From Betaproteobacteria bacterium (GTDB lineage Bacteria; Pseudomonadota; Gammaproteobacteria; Burkholderiales; Rhodocyclaceae), in assembly GCA_020047725.1 (NCBI GenBank), contig JAIFNM010000106.1:1-8337 (forward strand): 8,337 bases of DNA. The letters run 5' to 3'. This document shows positions 6,617-8,337 of the stretch, piece by piece. Position 1 is the stretch's first letter. Each line of letters opens with the position of its first letter. The position numbers and the translations under genes are program-made. Under the pieces are notes generated by a model. That model made no database searches. It had not been told where the DNA came from and saw only the letters and a program-made list of their open reading frames with translations.

Positions 6617-6710
6617 CAATGATTTATAGACTATCTATTGCCTGATGTTCGTATATGGGAAAAGTTTTCTCCGCTTAAAAGTCGAGCTGGTGGCCGAAAA
6701 ACGAGAAAAT

Positions 6711-7466
6711 CTAAACCTCGACGACTTTTTCGGCATCAAAACCGTTTGTCCTTTCCCCGGGATACCCGCGCGGATTACAGACAACGCGCGTTGTGCCGAC
6801 CCAATAGTCGAACGCGTCGTGGGTGTGACCGTGAATCCAGAGCGCCGGCCGGTATTGCTCGATAATGTCTGAGAGGTCCGAGGCGAACGCCGGCGACAGG
6901 CTGTTCGCTTGGAATCGCGTTGGCACTGAGTCCGAATGTGGGCAGTGATGCGTGACCACGACGGTCGGCCCGTCGAACGGCTCAACTAAGGTTTTCTCGA
7001 GCCATGCGCGGGCTGCGCGGTGCAAAATTACCGATTGCTCAGGCAGAAACCAGCCGGTACTGCCGTAGCGTATCGTGGAAAAATCGTTCATCTGCTGCCG
7101 GGCAACACGCAGAGAATAGAACATTACCTCGCCAAGACCATTGAGCGTAAAGCTGGTCCACAGGGTCGTTCCCAGAAATCGCACTCCATCGAGCACCAAC
7201 TCGTCGTTGTCGAGGTAATGAATCCCAAGTTCTTTGGCCACTTTGCGCATCGCGACCGCGGTGCCGTGCAGGTGATGTCCGTAAAATTCATGATTGCCCG
7301 CAACATAAATGACCGGTCGGCCTCTTGCAATGGACGCTGCCCAATCAAGACCTTGCGTTCCAGAATGGATGTCACCAGCCAACACCAGGATGTCGGCTTC
7401 CGCGGGCGGCACGGTGAAGGGGGCCCCAAATTCTAGATGCAGGTCAGAAAAGATATGTATCTTCAT
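6711..7466 (-). CDS. Calcineurin-like metallophosphoesterase
   Basis: A 251-residue cytosolic protein of normal length for the family, with no signal peptide or membrane segment. All metal-binding motifs are in place: D8-x-H10 in FSDLHLEF, GD at 31-32, GNHE at 57-60, a histidine pair at 173-174 (VVVTHHCPH) and GHTH at 213-216. These residues hold two metal ions and hydrolyse phosphomonoesters or phosphodiesters; the substrate cannot be told from sequence. Small stand-alone phosphoesterases of this type are common in phages, plasmids and genomic islands as well as chromosomes. The ATG (7464-7466) has no strong Shine-Dalgarno sequence, and no in-frame alternative start is better placed. It stands alone, convergent with the truncated operon, and its base composition is intermediate. 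It appears intact and probably has nothing to do with the Mza-type genes, though lying beside a defence locus it may be island cargo. Confidence 0.9.
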   Translation of the reverse strand: MKIHIFSDLHLEFGAPFTVPPAEADILVLAGDIHSGTQGLDWAASIARGRPVIYVAGNHEFYGHHLHGTAVAMRKVAKELGIHYLDNDELVLDGVRFLGTTLWTSFTLNGLGEVMFYSLRVARQQMNDFSTIRYGSTGWFLPEQSVILHRAARAWLEKTLVEPFDGPTVVVTHHCPHSDSVPTRFQANSLSPAFASDLSDIIEQYRPALWIHGHTHDAFDYWVGTTRVVCNPRGYPGERTNGFDAEKVVEV

Positions 7467-7781
7467 AAGTATAAGGGCGATGGGATGTCAGCGTAGCAAC
7501 ACTGTGAAGTGCTTAGAATATCAAACTGACGTTTGGCTCTTCTGGGGAAAATCATACAATCACCAATTCGAATCATTGGCCATATTGTCTTTGCTTTCCC
7601 TCTGCGTTTGGCTTTTGGTCTTGATACTTCATGGCTTAACTCATTCGTGATGTACTTATCCGATTTCACGCCATTGACTATCCCAGACACGGTTACGCCG
7701 CGATGTGTTTTTTCATTAAACATCTTTATATCTGTGCTGGCCCGTCCCTCGCCTTCTATCTGTCCCATTCTCGCACGAAGC

Positions 7782-7842
7782 TTTGGGGACAAAGAATTGG
7801 AGAGTGGGGACAGAAGAATCCTGTCCCGCTGCTGTCCCCAAA
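7782..7842. repeat. Nested GGGGACA/TGTCCCC palindromes, REP-like
   Basis: An outer pair, TTTGGGGACA (7782-7791) and TGTCCCCAAA (7833-7842), encloses an inner pair, GGGACAG (7807-7813) and CTGTCCC (7821-7827), giving a hairpin within a hairpin. Palindromes built on this word are common in gammaproteobacterial intergenic regions and often accompany REP-associated tyrosine transposases (RAYTs). No such transposase is visible here, so this may be an orphan copy. Confidence 0.6.
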
Positions 7843-7880
7843 AAATGTCGGAAACAGACCACTGTAGACAGAAGTGAACG

Positions 7881-7910
7881 AAAAAACCCGCGTCCTTGCG
7901 GAGGCGGGTT
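7881..7910 (-). terminator. Rho-independent terminator downstream of the tRNA-Pro end
   Basis: On the minus strand AACCCGC (7910-7904) pairs with GCGGGTT (7891-7885). An inner TCC/GGA stem closes a GCAA tetraloop and there is a single mismatch between the stems. A run of T follows (7886-7881). It lies about 75 bases beyond the CCA end of the tRNA fragment and is probably the terminator of the original tRNA gene. Confidence 0.75.
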
Positions 7911-7986
7911 ATTCGGTAACAGGCTGATTTATATGGGGTTAATCAGTCTGCAGTGGTTTGGAGTGGTCAGCTCCAAGGTGATGCTT

Positions 7987-8033
7987 TGGTCGGGGCGGCG
8001 GGATTCGAACTCGCGACCCCTTGCACCCCATGC
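7987..8033 (-). other. tRNA-Pro(GGG) 3' fragment, probable attachment site (attR-like)
   Basis: Read on the minus strand, bases 8033 to 7987 give the 3' part of tRNA-Pro(GGG): anticodon loop ATGGGGT, anticodon-stem strand GCAAG, variable GGGTC, T-arm GCGAG-TTCGAAT-CCCGC, acceptor strand CGCCCCG, discriminator A and an encoded CCA (7989-7987). The 5' half is absent: beyond 8033 the sequence does not fit a D-arm or the expected acceptor partner CGGGGCG. An end just past the anticodon loop is the usual crossover zone of tyrosine integrases (overlap ACCCCAT, 8025-8031). By geometry the integrated element lies to the right (above 8033), and the original downstream DNA with the terminator lies to the left. 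The left side could itself be an older island in a tandem array. This is not a functional tRNA gene. Confidence 0.8.
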
Positions 8034-8053
8034 GTGGAAGTTGTTTGCATGGG
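8027..8053. repeat. Inverted repeat CCCATGC/GCATGGG at the att crossover
   Basis: CCCATGC at 8027-8033, in the tRNA anticodon loop, is matched by GCATGGG at 8047-8053 across 13 bases. It spans the boundary between the tRNA fragment and the element side, so it may contribute to integrase core binding, but the spacing is longer than the usual seven-base overlap. Confidence 0.35.
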
Positions 8054-8123
8054 CTTATTAATCAATCACTTGCGTCGCATCCCACTGCAAACGGATTGCA
8101 ACTGCACTTAACTAAATACAACG

Positions 8124-8146
8124 AAGTCCCGCAAAAGTCCCGCAAA
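8124..8146. repeat. Two tandem copies of AAGTCCCGCAAA, possible integrase arm sites
   Basis: AAGTCCCGCAAA occurs at 8124-8135 and 8135-8146 (one shared base), about 90-110 bases to the right of the att core. Short direct repeats at this distance from a tRNA att core are typical arm-type binding sites for phage-type integrases. The function is inferred from position only. Confidence 0.4.
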
Positions 8147-8245
8147 CATTCCGGCAACTACGTCGACTTGTCTAGGGAGAATTATACCGTCTCAGCGTTT
8201 TCTATTTGGATGATCGATGGCTTTCTGGCTCCTGGTTCTGGCGTG

Positions 8246-8337
8246 TTACATATGAAATCTGGCGCGAAAGTCTAGTCTGCTTTGATTATAAAAATCTGCT
8301 GGATTCGTCTGAATATTAACAAAATCACCACTTGCGA
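8246..8337 (-). CDS. Possible C-terminal end of an unidentified gene, cut by right edge
   Basis: A minus-strand frame is open from the right edge to a TAA at 8246-8248 and gives 29 residues ending in NQSRLDFRARFHM. It is too short to identify. A second minus frame is also open to the edge for 21 codons, so the coding call is weak. If real, it belongs to the element on the right of the attachment site. Confidence 0.25.
   Translation of the reverse strand, partial: ASGDFVNIQTNPADFYNQSRLDFRARFHM

Larger units (their letters stand above)
6235..6710. other. AT-rich noncoding stretch between truncated operon and phosphoesterase gene
   Basis: No credible gene is seen. The open frame starting at 6212 lies partly in the palindrome and lacks a ribosome binding site. 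Structures present are the operator-like palindrome at 6439-6458, the candidate minus-strand terminator near 6580-6616, and AGGCAAT (6614-6620) paired with ATTGCCT (6637-6643) across 16 bases. No remnant of the missing part of Z1, or of the expected downstream genes, is recognisable. Confidence 0.5.
7467..7986. other. Intergenic stretch with palindromes and terminator, no supported gene
   Basis: About 520 bases. Overlapping open frames exist on both strands (minus 7463-7792 and plus 7533-7877), but neither has a ribosome binding site or a recognisable domain. The minus frame starts at TTG inside the GGGGACA repeat and is unusually basic. I treat both as spurious, though a short real protein cannot be excluded. 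Besides the nested palindromes and the terminator listed separately, two small hairpins lie between terminator and tRNA fragment: CTGATT (7924-7929) with AATCAG (7941-7946), and TTGGAG (7958-7963) with CTCCAA (7971-7976). Confidence 0.45.

Noticed and set aside
7020..7436. 138-residue plus-strand open frame
   Set aside because: It is antisense to the metallophosphoesterase, whose motifs are all intact.
7463..7877. Overlapping minus (109 aa) and plus (114 aa) open frames
   Set aside because: Neither has a ribosome binding site or domain, the minus one starts with TTG inside a repeat, and the two exclude each other.
7987..8060. Intact tRNA-Pro gene
   Set aside because: Only the 3' part from the anticodon loop to CCA is present; no D-arm or 5' acceptor strand follows.
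1..8337. CRISPR array or retron
   Set aside because: No regularly spaced repeats and no Cas or reverse transcriptase gene are seen.

Overview
The window looks like an accessory (defence/genomic-island) region of a proteobacterium, probably a gammaproteobacterium. Evidence for that placement is a tRNA-Pro(GGG) 3' fragment of gammaproteobacterial type, a sigma factor most like proteobacterial RpoD, and nested GGGGACA/TGTCCCC palindromes of the kind common in that group. The placement is inference. Base composition is mosaic: about 1040-6075 is distinctly GC-rich, while both flanks are AT-richer and gene-poor.

Layout. (1) 1-307, minus: the 5' part of a protein that runs off the left edge and that I cannot name. 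(2) 308-1039: about 730 bases without a credible gene, ending in a weak candidate promoter. (3) 1040-6075, plus: a tight operon of four genes: a BrxR/CapW-like WYL-domain regulator, an ankyrin-repeat/primary-type sigma-70 fusion, a MutL/MORC-like GHKL ATPase, and the first ~72 residues of a Z1-domain protein. The genes overlap or lie 10-13 bases apart and most carry good Shine-Dalgarno sequences. (4) 6073-6234: the Z1 gene breaks off into a repeat-rich segment with a 14-bp direct repeat and a 46-nt imperfect palindrome, followed by noncoding AT-rich DNA. (5) 6711-7466, minus: an intact calcineurin-like metallophosphoesterase. (6) 7467-7986: no convincing gene, but nested palindromes and a clean minus-strand terminator. 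(7) 7987-8033: 47 bases identical in form to the 3' end of tRNA-Pro(GGG), cut in the anticodon loop, which is the signature of a tyrosine-recombinase attachment site. (8) To the right of it, repeat sequences and possibly the end of one more minus-strand gene.

Function. The order sigma factor, GHKL ATPase, Z1 matches the front of the anti-phage system known as Mza (MutL, Z1, DUF, AIPR). The rest of Z1 and the two downstream genes (a DUF/PD-(D/E)XK protein and AIPR) are absent, so this is a truncated Mza-type locus behind a WYL regulator. The sigma-like protein is the most remarkable piece: it keeps ankyrin repeats, a region 1.1-like segment, and regions 1.2, 2, 3 and 4 with nearly all promoter-contact residues of a housekeeping sigma factor. 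That suggests it can bind core RNA polymerase and ordinary promoters, which would link transcription to phage sensing or to control of its own operon (inference).
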